Shown here piece by piece: positions 50,016 through 58,380 of a DNA stretch of 64,000 nt (its first letter is position 1; each line of letters begins with the position of its first letter). A program made the position numbers and the translations under genes. Source of the DNA: Streptomyces seoulensis (GTDB lineage: Bacteria; Actinomycetota; Actinomycetes; Streptomycetales; Streptomycetaceae); NCBI GenBank assembly GCA_013364255.1, contig CP054936.1, positions 7,396,353-7,460,352 of the forward strand, in the 5' to 3' direction. The notes under the pieces are model-generated. The model saw nothing but the letters and a program-made list of their open reading frames with translations, had not been told where the DNA came from and ran no database searches.

Positions 50016-50363
50016 TCAGGCGCGGCGGTCCACGTACTCGTAGACCGCGCCGTCCGGGTGCATGGCGATGAGGTTGCGGCCCGCCGGGGTGGTGACCGGG
50101 CCCGCGACGACACGCGCGCCGAGCCCGGTCAGCACCCGGTGGGCGTCCTCGACGTCCTCGACGGCGATCGTCGCCGCCACCTTGCGCAGCACCTCCAGCT
50201 CCGCCTCCGGGCCGCTCATCAGCAGGAAGCAGCCGACGGCGGCCACCTGCACGCCGCCGCGCTCGAAACGCAGGGCGGTGCCGCCCGCCAGCCGTTCGTA
50301 GAAGGGGACCGCGGTCTCCAGATCGTCGACACAGACGCGCAGGCTGGCTCCCAGAATCTCCAT
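50016..50363 (-). CDS. VOC/glyoxalase-fold protein
   Basis: A 115-residue single glyoxalase/bleomycin-resistance/dioxygenase module: two beta-alpha-beta-beta-beta units beginning LGASLRVCVDDLETAVPFYE and EVLRKVAATIAVEDVEDAHRV. The last strand has the conserved DGAVYEYVD with a metal-ligand Glu. The reaction is unknown. It ends 13 bp after the converging DUF5107 gene. The LLM-type gene lies behind it on the same strand, 46 bp away, so the two may be co-transcribed. Confidence 0.85.
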   Translation of the reverse strand: MEILGASLRVCVDDLETAVPFYERLAGGTALRFERGGVQVAAVGCFLLMSGPEAELEVLRKVAATIAVEDVEDAHRVLTGLGARVVAGPVTTPAGRNLIAMHPDGAVYEYVDRRA

Positions 50364-50409
50364 GCGGCCGAGCCTAGCCGGTGCGGTCGGCGCCCCTCAT
50401 GTCCCGTGC

Positions 50410-51366
50410 TCAGTGCGGGAGTTGCGGCAGCACCTTGGTGCGGTAGAAGTCGAAGAAGCCGCGCTGGTCGGGTCCGATCTGGTTGACGTAGACGCGGTCG
50501 AAGCCGGCGTCGGCGAACTTCTTGAGCGTGGCCACGTGCTGGTCGACGTCGTCGCCGCACACCACGTTCTCCCGTACGGCGTCCTCGGTGACCAGCGGCT
50601 TGAGCTGCTCGAAGTGCCGGGGGCTGGGCAGCACCTGGCCCATCTCGCCGGGGAGTTGCTCGTTGTACCACAGGTCGTGCACGGTGCGGACGCACTCCTC
50701 GCGGTCGGTGCCGAAGCACACCTTCGTGCCGCCGCTGACGAGCTTGGCGCCGCCCCCGCCCTTGCGGTACCGGGTGACCATCTCCTCGTCCGGCGCCATC
50801 GTGATGTAGCCGTCGCCCACCCGCGCCGCGAGCGCGGTCGCCTTGGGGCCGAAGCCGGAGACGTCGATCGGGACGGGCTCGTCGGGGACGGTGTAGAGAC
50901 GGGCGTTCTCCACGGTGTAGTGCGTGCCGTGGTGGGTGACCTCCTCGCCGGTCAGCAGTCGGCGGATCACCTGCACCGCCTCCTCCAGCATGTCCATCCG
51001 CACCCCCGCCGGGGGCCAGCGGTCGCCCAGGATGTGCTCGTTGAGCGCCTCGCCGGTGCCGACGCCGAGCCGGAAGCGGCCCTCGGTCATCACCGCGCTG
51101 GTGGCGACCGCCTGCGCCACCACGGCCGGATGGATCCGCACCGTCGGACAGGTGACGGCCGTCTCGATGGGCAGCGACACCGCCTCGGACAGCGCCCCGA
51201 TCACCGACCACACGAACGGGCTCTGGCCCTGCGCGTCGTTCCACGGGTGGTAGTGGTCGGAGATCCACAGCGCCTGGAACCCGGCCTGCTCGGCCATCCT
51301 GGCCTGCTCGACCAGGTCCGCGGGGCGGTACTGCTCGCACGAGAGGAAGTAGCCGTACTCGGGCAT
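50410..51366 (-). CDS. F420-dependent LLM-class oxidoreductase (G6PDH-like subfamily)
   Basis: A 318-residue luciferase-like TIM barrel. GYFLSCEQYRPADLVEQARM, LWISDHYHPWND and GRFRLGVGTGEALNEHILG are characteristic of the F420-dependent glucose-6-phosphate-dehydrogenase-like subgroup. It would transfer hydride between coenzyme F420 and an unknown substrate. The start ATG has GGAGG 9 nt upstream, part of a small GGAGG-TGT-CCTCC inverted repeat that could mask the site. It is divergent from the flavoprotein/transketolase pair with a 234-bp gap. Confidence 0.9.
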   Translation of the reverse strand: MPEYGYFLSCEQYRPADLVEQARMAEQAGFQALWISDHYHPWNDAQGQSPFVWSVIGALSEAVSLPIETAVTCPTVRIHPAVVAQAVATSAVMTEGRFRLGVGTGEALNEHILGDRWPPAGVRMDMLEEAVQVIRRLLTGEEVTHHGTHYTVENARLYTVPDEPVPIDVSGFGPKATALAARVGDGYITMAPDEEMVTRYRKGGGGAKLVSGGTKVCFGTDREECVRTVHDLWYNEQLPGEMGQVLPSPRHFEQLKPLVTEDAVRENVVCGDDVDQHVATLKKFADAGFDRVYVNQIGPDQRGFFDFYRTKVLPQLPH

Positions 51367-51600
51367 GGGAGGACACCTCCGGGACGGGGACGGGCGGGGG
51401 ACGGGCTGCCGAGTACCCGGCGCCGACGGCGGAAACCGGAGGCCGGGCCCCCGGTCGCACCGGGCCGGTGACCGGCCGCGCCGGCCCGGCGACCGGAGCG
51501 GCGCGGTCGCTCCGCCGGACGCCGGCGCACGTTTGGCCACCCCGGCCGGGGGGACGCGGTCAGTTCCGTACCACGCACGTGACAGCGCCGGAGGCGAACC

Positions 51601-53706
51601 GTGGGTCGACCCCGCACAGTGATCGTCGGTGCCGGCTTCGCCGGATACCGGGCGGCCCGGACCCTGTCCCGGATGTCCCGGGGCAAGGCCGACGTGACCC
51701 TGCTCAACCCGACCGACTACTTCCTGTACCTGCCGCTGCTGCCCCAGGTCGCCGCCGGCGTCCTGGAGCCGCGCCGGGTCACCGTCTCCCTGTCCGGGAC
51801 GCTGCCCGGGGTCCGGCTCGTCCTCGGCGAGGCCGACGGCATCGACCTGGACGCGCGCACCGTGCGTTACACCGGGCCCGAGGGGCGCGCCGGGACGCTG
51901 GCGTACGACCGGCTGGTGCTGGCGGTCGGCAGCGTCAACAAGCTGCTGCCGATCCCCGGCGTCGCCGAGCACGCGCACGGCTTCCGCGGGCTGCCGGAGG
52001 CGCTGTACCTGCGCGACCACGTGACCCGGCAGATGGAGCTCGCGGCGGCCGCCGGGGACCGGGACGAGTGCGCGGCGCGCTGCACGTTCGTCGTCGTGGG
52101 CGCCGGTTACACCGGCACCGAGGTCGCCGCGCAGGGAAAGCTGTACACCGACGCGCAGGTGCGCCGCCGCCCGCTGCCCTACGGCGTGCGGCCGCGCTGG
52201 ATGCTGCTGGACATCGCGCCGCGCGTCCTGCCCGAGCTGGACGAACGGCTCTCGCGCACCGCCGACCGGGTGCTGCGGGAGCGGGGCGTCGATGTGCGCA
52301 TGGGCGTCTCCGTGAAGGAGGCGACGCACGAGGGGGCGCTGCTGACGGACGGCGAGTCCGTGCCGACCCGCACCCTCGTGTGGTGCGTGGGCGTTCGGCC
52401 CGATCCGCTGGTCGAGGGCACCGGGGAGCCGCTGGAGCGCGGGCGGCTCGTGGTGGACCCCTACCTCCAGGTGCCGGGGCGGCCGGAGGTGTTCGCGTGC
52501 GGGGACGCGGCGGCGGTGCCCGATCTGGAGCACCCCGGCGGGTTCACGCCGATGACCGCGCAGCACGCCTGGCGGCAGGGCCGGATCGCCGCCGTCAACG
52601 TCGCCGCCTCGCTCGGCGTCGGGCAGGCGCGGCCCTACCGCCACCGCGACCTCGGGTTCGTGGTGGATCTCGGCGGAACCCGGGCCGCCGCGAACCCGCT
52701 GGGCGTGCCGCTGTCCGGCCTCCCGGCCGGGGTGGTCACCCGCGGCTACCACCTCGCGGCGATGCCGGGCAACCGGGTGCGGGTGGCCGCCGACTGGCTG
52801 CTGAACGCCGTACTGCCGCGCCAGGCCGTCCAGTTGGGCCTCGTACGGTCCTGGTCGGTGCCGCTGGAGTCGGCGTCCCCGGAACTGGCCCGGGTCCCGG
52901 GCGGACCGGCCGGGCGCACGGACGCCGACGCCGGAGGTACGGGCGGGTCCGGGCCCGGTGGGGGTGTGCGGGAGCCCGGTCAGGGCGCGCGGGAGCCGGG
53001 CGAAGGGGCGCGGGAGTCCGGTGAGACCGGGGGAGTGCCCCTCACCGAGATCATCGACAACACGGAGAAGGCCCAACTGGCGGGCGCGGAACCGGCCCCG
53101 CACCCGCAGCCGCCCACGAAGCGCTCGGCCGACCGCCCGACTGCGGAGCCCGCGAAGGGCCGGCCGGGCGGCGAGCCCGCTGGCAGCCAACCAGCTCCTG
53201 AGCCTGCGAAGAACCGGCCGGGCGGCCCCGAGCCCGCCCAGAGCCGGCCGGGCGGCGAGCCCGCGAAGGGTCAGCCAGGCCCCGAGCCCGCCAAGAACCA
53301 ACCCGGCGGCGAGCCCGCCAAGAACCAACCAGGCGGTGAGCCCGCGAAGAACCAGCCCGGTGGGCAGGCGGCGGGTTCCGGCGCCGCGGCCGGGCGGGGG
53401 CGGCCGGGCGGGAAGTCCGGGCGGGCGCGGCCGGGGCCCGGGCCCCGGCGGAACCAGCCGGGCGGCGAGGCCGGCCGCGACCGGACGGGCGGGCGGCAGG
53501 CGAAGGCCCAGCCGGGCCCCGAGCCGGCCCGGGGCGGCTCCGGCGGACGGCCGGAGCGCGGCCGGACGGCCGCCGAAGCCGGGGAGCGGGCCGAGGGCCC
53601 GCCCGCTCCCGCCGAGGAACGCCGACCGGAGCGCGGACCCGCCGCACCGCACCCCGGCCCGGGCCCCGTCAGGCGTATCGACATTCCCACGGAAGGAGAC
53701 TCATGA
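51601..53706 (+). CDS. NDH-2-like FAD/NAD(P) oxidoreductase with long repetitive tail
   Basis: A 701-residue protein. Residues 1-425 are a type II NADH dehydrogenase-like disulfide-oxidoreductase fold: FAD site VIVGAGFAGYRAARTL, NAD site VVVGAGYTGTEVAAQ, and the second FAD segment VFACGDAAAVPD, then TAQHAWRQG. Residues 428-701 are a low-complexity Pro/Gly/Ala/Lys/Arg tail with nine-residue repeats of the type EPAKNQPGG. The usual C-terminal membrane-binding helices of NDH-2 are not evident before the tail. GTG start with GGAGG upstream. The stop overlaps the transketolase ATG by 4 nt, so the tail ends in the coupling region. Confidence 0.88.
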   Translation: MGRPRTVIVGAGFAGYRAARTLSRMSRGKADVTLLNPTDYFLYLPLLPQVAAGVLEPRRVTVSLSGTLPGVRLVLGEADGIDLDARTVRYTGPEGRAGTLAYDRLVLAVGSVNKLLPIPGVAEHAHGFRGLPEALYLRDHVTRQMELAAAAGDRDECAARCTFVVVGAGYTGTEVAAQGKLYTDAQVRRRPLPYGVRPRWMLLDIAPRVLPELDERLSRTADRVLRERGVDVRMGVSVKEATHEGALLTDGESVPTRTLVWCVGVRPDPLVEGTGEPLERGRLVVDPYLQVPGRPEVFACGDAAAVPDLEHPGGFTPMTAQHAWRQGRIAAVNVAASLGVGQARPYRHRDLGFVVDLGGTRAAANPLGVPLSGLPAGVVTRGYHLAAMPGNRVRVAADWLLNAVLPRQAVQLGLVRSWSVPLESASPELARVPGGPAGRTDADAGGTGGSGPGGGVREPGQGAREPGEGARESGETGGVPLTEIIDNTEKAQLAGAEPAPHPQPPTKRSADRPTAEPAKGRPGGEPAGSQPAPEPAKNRPGGPEPAQSRPGGEPAKGQPGPEPAKNQPGGEPAKNQPGGEPAKNQPGGQAAGSGAAAGRGRPGGKSGRARPGPGPRRNQPGGEAGRDRTGGRQAKAQPGPEPARGGSGGRPERGRTAAEAGERAEGPPAPAEERRPERGPAAPHPGPGPVRRIDIPTEGDS
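53257..53364 (+). repeat. 27-bp tandem repeats in the flavoprotein tail
   Basis: Four consecutive 27-bp units starting GAGCCCGC at 53257, 53284, 53311 and 53338 encode EPAKGQPGP once and EPAKNQPGG three times. More degenerate units lie upstream from about 53149. Length variation between strains is likely. Confidence 0.8.
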
Positions 53707-55550
53707 ACAGCGACGAACTCGTCGAGCTCGGACAGCAGTTGAGGGTGGACAGTGTGCGGGCCGCCGCAGCGGCCGGCTCCGGGCACCCCACGTCCTCGAT
53801 GTCCGCCGCCGACCTGATGGCCGTCCTGCTGGCCAACCACCTCCGCTACGACTTCGACCAGCCCGACCACCCCGGCAACGACCGCTTCGTCCTGTCCAAG
53901 GGGCACGCCTCCCCGCTGCTGTACTCCGCCTTCAAGGCGGCCGGCGCCATCGACGACGACGAACTGCTCACCTTCCGCAAGCTGGGCAGCCGCCTGGAGG
54001 GCCACCCCACGCCGCAGCGGCTGCCGTGGGTGGAGACCGCCACCGGCTCGCTCGGACAGGGCATGCCGATCGGCGTCGGCATCGCGCTGGCCGGCAAGCG
54101 ACTGGACCACGCCGACTACCGGGTGTGGGTGCTGTGCGGCGACAGCGAGCTGGCCGAGGGCTCCATCTGGGAGGCCGCCGAGCACGCCGGGTACGAGCAC
54201 CTGGACAACCTGACCGTGATCGTGGACGTCAACCGGCTCGGCCAGCGCGGCGCCACCCGGCACGGCCACGACCTGGACGCCTACGCCCGCCGCTTCCGCG
54301 CCTTCGACTGGCACACCATCGAGATCGAGGGCCACGACGTGGACGCCGTCGACCGCGCCTACGGCGAGGCGATCTCCACCACCGGCCAGCCCACCGCCAT
54401 CATCGCCCGCACCCTCAAGGGCAAGGGTGTCAAGGCCACCGAGGACCGCGAGGGACTGCACGGCAAGCCGCTCAAGGACGCCGACGAGGCGATCGAGGAG
54501 CTCGGCGGCGTACGCGACCTGCGCGTCCGGGTGCACGCACCGCCGGCCACCCCCGCGCCGCGCACCGCCGGACGCGACGGCCTGGACCTGCCCCGCTGGG
54601 ACAAGGGCGAGGAGGTCGCCACCCGCGACGCCTACGGCAAGGCGCTCGCCGCGCTCGGCGCCGCCCACGGCGACGTGGTGGCCCTGGACGGCGAGGTCGG
54701 CGACTCCACCCGCTCGGAGTTCTTCGCCAAGGAGCACCCCGAGCGCTACTTCGAGTGCTACATCGCCGAACAGCAGATGGTCGCGACGGCCGTCGGCATG
54801 TCCCGGCGCGGCTGGGTGCCGTACGCCTCCACCTTCGCCGCCTTCCTCACCCGGGCCTACGACTTCGTGCGGATGGCGGCCGTCAGCGGCTCCGGCCTCA
54901 ACCTCAACGGCTCGCACAGCGGCGTCTCCATCGGCCAGGACGGGCCGAGCCAGATGGGTCTCGAGGATCTGTCGATGATGCGGGCGATCCACGACTCGAC
55001 CGTGCTGTACCCGAGCGACGCCAACCAGACCGCCAAGCTCGTCGCCGCGATGGCCGACCTCGACGGCGTCCGCTACCTGCGCACCTCGCGCGGCGAGAGC
55101 CCGGTCATCTACGGGCCCGACGAGGAGTTCCCGGTCGGCGGCAGCAAGGTGCTGCGCGCCTCCGACGGCGACCGGCTGACGATCGTCGCCGCGGGCGTCA
55201 CCCTGCACGAGGCGCTGCGGGCCGCCGACGCCCTGCGCGAGGAGGGCATCCCGGTGCGGGTGATCGACCTGTACTCCGTCAAGCCCGTCGACCGGGACAC
55301 GCTGCGCCGGGCCGCCGAGGAGACCGGCTGCCTGCTCACCGTCGAGGACCACCGCGAGGAGGGCGGTCTCGGCGACGCGGTGTGCGACGCCTTCGTGGAC
55401 GGCCGCCCCACCCCGCGCCTGGTCCGCCTCGCCGTCCGGACGATGCCCGGCTCGGCCTCGCCCGAGGAGCAGCTGCACGCCGCCGGCATCGACGCCGAGT
55501 CCATCGCCGCCTCCGCCCGGCTGCTGGTGGAGGAGGCGGTGGTGCGGTGA
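53703..55550 (+). CDS. tkt: transketolase
   Basis: A 615-residue thiamine-diphosphate enzyme. The N-domain has SGHPTSSMSAADLMAVL, the substrate loop SKGHASPLLYSA and the ThDP/Mg motif starting GDSELAEGSIWEAAEHAGY. The Pyr domain has YFECYIAEQQMVATAVGMS with the catalytic Glu, and the C-domain ends in VEDHREEGGLGDAV. At 615 residues it is shorter than typical TktA (about 660-700) and resembles the second, compact transketolase type. Translational coupling to the NDH-2-like protein is unusual. A 12-bp-stem terminator follows 50 bp downstream, separating it from the gas-vesicle operon. Confidence 0.93.
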   Translation: MNSDELVELGQQLRVDSVRAAAAAGSGHPTSSMSAADLMAVLLANHLRYDFDQPDHPGNDRFVLSKGHASPLLYSAFKAAGAIDDDELLTFRKLGSRLEGHPTPQRLPWVETATGSLGQGMPIGVGIALAGKRLDHADYRVWVLCGDSELAEGSIWEAAEHAGYEHLDNLTVIVDVNRLGQRGATRHGHDLDAYARRFRAFDWHTIEIEGHDVDAVDRAYGEAISTTGQPTAIIARTLKGKGVKATEDREGLHGKPLKDADEAIEELGGVRDLRVRVHAPPATPAPRTAGRDGLDLPRWDKGEEVATRDAYGKALAALGAAHGDVVALDGEVGDSTRSEFFAKEHPERYFECYIAEQQMVATAVGMSRRGWVPYASTFAAFLTRAYDFVRMAAVSGSGLNLNGSHSGVSIGQDGPSQMGLEDLSMMRAIHDSTVLYPSDANQTAKLVAAMADLDGVRYLRTSRGESPVIYGPDEEFPVGGSKVLRASDGDRLTIVAAGVTLHEALRAADALREEGIPVRVIDLYSVKPVDRDTLRRAAEETGCLLTVEDHREEGGLGDAVCDAFVDGRPTPRLVRLAVRTMPGSASPEEQLHAAGIDAESIAASARLLVEEAVVR

Positions 55551-55600
55551 GCGACGAGCCGTACACCCACCGCAACACCCGCCGCTGACCGAGGACATGC

Positions 55601-55636
55601 GCGCACCGGCGGACCCCGCGCGGGCCGCCGGTGCGC
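55601..55636 (+). terminator. strong hairpin between transketolase and gas-vesicle operon
   Basis: GCGCACCGGCGG (55601-55612) pairs perfectly with CCGCCGGTGCGC (55625-55636), and the 12-nt loop is itself largely self-complementary. Confidence 0.8.
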
Positions 55637-55702
55637 GGGGATGCGTGTCCCTGTGAAGGTTTGGCCGAGGATCCAGCGGCCACACGGAGAAGAGAGGTGG
55701 CC

Positions 55703-56080
55703 ATGTCGAACACGAATCACGCATCCGAGTCCCAGGACTCACAGAAGTCACACAAAACTCAGGAGTCACGCACCGAAAACGAGGAAAGCGGGAACGGCGA
55801 GCGTGCGGCGACCCGCCGGATGAGCCCCGTCGAGGTGCTGCGCGAGGCGCGCGCCCAGCTGGCGGAGCTCGCCGGGGTGACCGCGGAGTCCGTCACCTCC
55901 TTCGAGCGGACGGACGACGGCTGGTCACTGGAGGTCGAGGTCCTCGAACTGGAGCGGGTGCCGGACACGATGAGCCTGATGGCGAGCTATCTGGTCGAGA
56001 TCGACCCGGACGGCCTGCTCACCGGCTACCGCCGGCTGCGCCGCTACGAACGCGGCCGCGCCGACGCGAAGAGCCGGTAG
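55703..56080 (+). CDS. gvpO: gas vesicle protein GvpO
   Basis: A 125-residue protein with a hydrophilic, Ser/Glu/Lys-rich N-terminus of about 35 residues and a conserved C-terminal domain (SPVEVLREARAQLAELAGVT; WSLEVEVLELERVPDT; LVEIDPDGLLTGYRRLRRY). That domain is GvpO, a gas-vesicle accessory protein conserved in actinomycetes and haloarchaea. It is the first gene of the operon, as in other Streptomyces gvp clusters. AGAGAGG precedes the ATG by 5 nt. Its promoter should lie in the 66 bp after the terminator, but no clear boxes were seen. Confidence 0.9.
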   Translation: MSNTNHASESQDSQKSHKTQESRTENEESGNGERAATRRMSPVEVLREARAQLAELAGVTAESVTSFERTDDGWSLEVEVLELERVPDTMSLMASYLVEIDPDGLLTGYRRLRRYERGRADAKSR

Positions 56081-56148
56081 GGCGCACGCACACACGCGAT
56101 GACGTTTTTCATTCCACTTCCACTCACAGACAAGGAGGCACGGTCGGC

Positions 56149-56589
56149 ATGACCGTTGTCCCGGCACAGACGTCCGGCGGCGGAGGCGGCAGCAGCGGCC
56201 TCTACGACGTATTGGAGCTCGTCCTCGACAGGGGACTGGTGATCGACGCGTTCGTGAGGGTCTCCCTGGTGGGGATCGAGATTCTGAAGATCGACGTACG
56301 TGTCGTCGTCGCCAGCGTCGACACGTATCTGCGGTTCGCCGAGGCCTGCAACCGGCTCGACCTGGAGGCCGGCCCGCGCAAGAGCCCCGGTCTGCCCGAG
56401 ATCGTCGGCGAGGTCACCGAGTCCGGTGCGCGCGGCAAGTCCAAGGGCGCGCTGTCCGGCGCCGCGCAGACCGTCTCCGACGCCTTCAAGCAGGCGCGCT
56501 CGGAGGGCTCGGAGGAGAGCCAGTCCCAGTCCCGGCCGCGTACGCGCAAGGCGACCGCGTCCCGCAGCAGGAAGGAGGAGCAGGAGTGA
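56149..56589 (+). CDS. gvpA: gas vesicle structural protein GvpA
   Basis: A 146-residue member of the GvpA/GvpJ family, presumably the rib-forming shell protein. The conserved core at residues 17-70 (LYDVLELVLDRGLVIDAFVR; VSLVGIEILKIDVRVVVASV; DTYLRFAEACNRL) forms the amphipathic two-strand hairpin and helices of the shell. Unlike the 70-residue cyanobacterial GvpA it has a Gly-rich N-tail and a basic C-tail of about 65 residues rich in Ser/Arg/Lys, as in Streptomyces homologs. AAGGAGG lies 10 nt before the ATG. The stop overlaps gvpF by 4 nt (GTGA). Confidence 0.93.
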   Translation: MTVVPAQTSGGGGGSSGLYDVLELVLDRGLVIDAFVRVSLVGIEILKIDVRVVVASVDTYLRFAEACNRLDLEAGPRKSPGLPEIVGEVTESGARGKSKGALSGAAQTVSDAFKQARSEGSEESQSQSRPRTRKATASRSRKEEQE

Positions 56590-57356
56590 GCACTTACGTC
56601 TACGGCATCACGGCCGCCTCGCACCCGGCGCTGGCCGAGGGCTTGGCCGGCGTCGGCGAGCCGCCGCGGCCGGTGCGGGTGCTGACGGCCGGCGACCTCG
56701 CCGCCGTGGTCAGCGACGCGCCCGAGAACCTGCGCCCCAAGCGCAAGGACCTGCTCGCCCACCAGAACGTGCTCAGCGAGGCCGGCGCGGACGGGTGTGT
56801 GCTGCCGATGCGGTTCGGCAGCGTCGCCCCGGACGACGACGCGGTCACCGGTGTGCTCACCGAGCGCGCCGAGCACTACGCCGAGCGGCTGCGGGAGCTG
56901 GACAACAAGGTCGAGTACAACGTCAAGGCGAGCCACAACGAGGACGCCATACTGCACCGCGTGATGTCGGAGAACCCGGACATCCGGGCTCAGGCCGAGG
57001 CCAACCGGCAGTCGGGCGGCGGGAGTTACGACGACAAGATCAGGCTGGGCGAGATGGTCGCCGCCGCCGTCAAGGCGCGCGAGGCCGACGACGCCGCCCA
57101 GGTGGTGAACGCCGTCGAGGGTGAGGCCGCCGCGATCAGCCAGGGCCCGGAGTCCACCGGCTGGCTGGTCAACGCCTCCTTCCTGGTCGACCGGGACGTG
57201 GCGGCCCGGTTCCTGGAGACGGTCGAGCAGGCCCGCCAGGACCTGCCGCACCTCGAACTGCGCGTCAACGGGCCGCTGCCGCCCTACAGCTTCGTCGAGC
57301 CCGGCCCGGCCGAGCCGGCGGGCACCACGGCAGGGGCCGACGCGGGAGCGGAGTAA
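56586..57356 (+). CDS. gvpF: gas vesicle protein GvpF (GvpL/F family)
   Basis: A 256-residue GvpL/GvpF-family protein with the two-part plan of the family. The N-terminal domain begins TYVYGITAASHP and contains LLAHQNVLSEAGADGCVLPMRF; the C-terminal domain has WLVNASFLVDRDVAARFLETV and ends LRVNGPLPPYSFVEP. GvpF proteins bind GvpA and assist shell nucleation. It starts at GTG overlapping gvpA by 4 nt. A second family member, gvpL, lies later in the operon. Confidence 0.93.
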   Translation: MSTYVYGITAASHPALAEGLAGVGEPPRPVRVLTAGDLAAVVSDAPENLRPKRKDLLAHQNVLSEAGADGCVLPMRFGSVAPDDDAVTGVLTERAEHYAERLRELDNKVEYNVKASHNEDAILHRVMSENPDIRAQAEANRQSGGGSYDDKIRLGEMVAAAVKAREADDAAQVVNAVEGEAAAISQGPESTGWLVNASFLVDRDVAARFLETVEQARQDLPHLELRVNGPLPPYSFVEPGPAEPAGTTAGADAGAE

Positions 57357-57361
57357 GGACC

Positions 57362-57625
57362 ATGGGACTGATCTCGGAGGTGCTGCTGCTGCCGCTCGCT
57401 CCGGCGCGCGGCGGCGCCTGGGCGATCAGACAGGTGTTGCACGAGGCAGAGCGCATCTACTACGACCCGGCCACCGTACGGGCCGAACTGGCGCAGCTGG
57501 AAGAGCGGTTGGAGGCGGGCGAGATCTCCGAGGAGGAATTCGACCGCCAGGAGGACGAACTGCTGGACCGGCTGGAGATCGGCATGCACGGCGGCGCGGG
57601 CACGGGTGAGGGGACGGCACGATGA
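57362..57625 (+). CDS. gvpG: gas vesicle protein GvpG
   Basis: An 87-residue protein with the GvpG pattern: LLLPLAPARGGAWAIRQVL at the N-terminus, then an acidic amphipathic helix (RAELAQLEERLEAGEISEEE, FDRQEDELLDRLE). It is an assembly accessory protein of unknown detailed role. Only 5 nt separate it from gvpF, and its stop overlaps gvpY by 4 nt. Confidence 0.9.
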   Translation: MGLISEVLLLPLAPARGGAWAIRQVLHEAERIYYDPATVRAELAQLEERLEAGEISEEEFDRQEDELLDRLEIGMHGGAGTGEGTAR

Positions 57626-58380
57626 ACCGAACGGCAATAGGCCTCGCAGTAGGGGCCGGCTATCTGCTGGGACGCACGAAGAAACTGAAGATGGCCGTCG
57701 CCGTCGGCAGTCTGGTCGCGGGCAAGAAGCTGAACCTCACCCCGCGCGGGGTGGCGGAACTGGTCAGCAACCAGCTCAAGGACAATCCCCAGTTCAAGGA
57801 GATCGGGGACCAGCTGCGCCAGGACATGAGGGGCGTCGGCAAGGCGGCCTCCGGCGCGATGGTGGAGCGGCAGATGTCCGCCCTCGCCGACCGGCTCCAG
57901 GGCCGTACGGCGAAGGTCCGCGACGGACTGGCCGGCGTCGTGCCGGACGGCGGGAGCAAGGGCGCCGGCCGGAAGGGCGACGAGGGCGCCGAGGAGGAGT
58001 ACGAGGACGATTACGACGACCGTGAGGGCCGGGAGGCCGACACGGACTCGGAGGACTCCGAGGACTCCGAGGAGTCGGAGGAGGAGTCCGCGGACGGCTC
58101 CAGGAAGGCCGCCGGCCGGCGCGAGGGCGGTTCGGCCCGCAAGGCGGCTGCCAAGGCGCCCGCGAAGAAGACGGCGCCCGCCAAGCGGGCGGCCCGTTCC
58201 GAGGAGGCCGGCGCGCCGGCCAGGAAGACCGTCAAGAAGGCGGCGAAGAAGGCCCCCGCCAAGAAGACGGTGGCGAAGAAGACCGCGGCCGGCCAGCCGG
58301 CCGCGAAGAAGACGGCCGCGTCCGGCGGTGCACGGCGCACCTCCGGGACCCGGACGCCGAAGGACGGTGGTGACCGATGA
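57622..58380 (+). CDS. gvpY: gas vesicle operon protein GvpY
   Basis: A 252-residue protein known from actinomycete gvp operons. The N-terminal 115 residues form a conserved helical domain (TAIGLAVGAGYLLGRTKKLK; LTPRGVAELVSNQLKDNP). The middle is very acidic (runs of Glu/Asp/Ser at 115-155). The C-terminal 90 residues are Lys/Ala/Pro-rich with repeated AKKAPAKKT, like histone H1 or HU tails, so the protein is a strong charge dipole. The molecular role is unknown; tethering vesicles to other cell components is conceivable. Overlaps of 4 nt on both sides. Confidence 0.85.
   Translation: MNRTAIGLAVGAGYLLGRTKKLKMAVAVGSLVAGKKLNLTPRGVAELVSNQLKDNPQFKEIGDQLRQDMRGVGKAASGAMVERQMSALADRLQGRTAKVRDGLAGVVPDGGSKGAGRKGDEGAEEEYEDDYDDREGREADTDSEDSEDSEESEEESADGSRKAAGRREGGSARKAAAKAPAKKTAPAKRAARSEEAGAPARKTVKKAAKKAPAKKTVAKKTAAGQPAAKKTAASGGARRTSGTRTPKDGGDR

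Noticed and set aside
53149..53470. Possible CRISPR-like array
   Set aside because: The repeats are contiguous 27-bp coding units in frame with no spacers, so they are protein repeats.
52958..55588. An 876-codon frame over the flavoprotein tail and transketolase
   Set aside because: Low-complexity Arg/Pro sequence lying on the proven transketolase frame; only its last 13 codons were kept as a minor finding.
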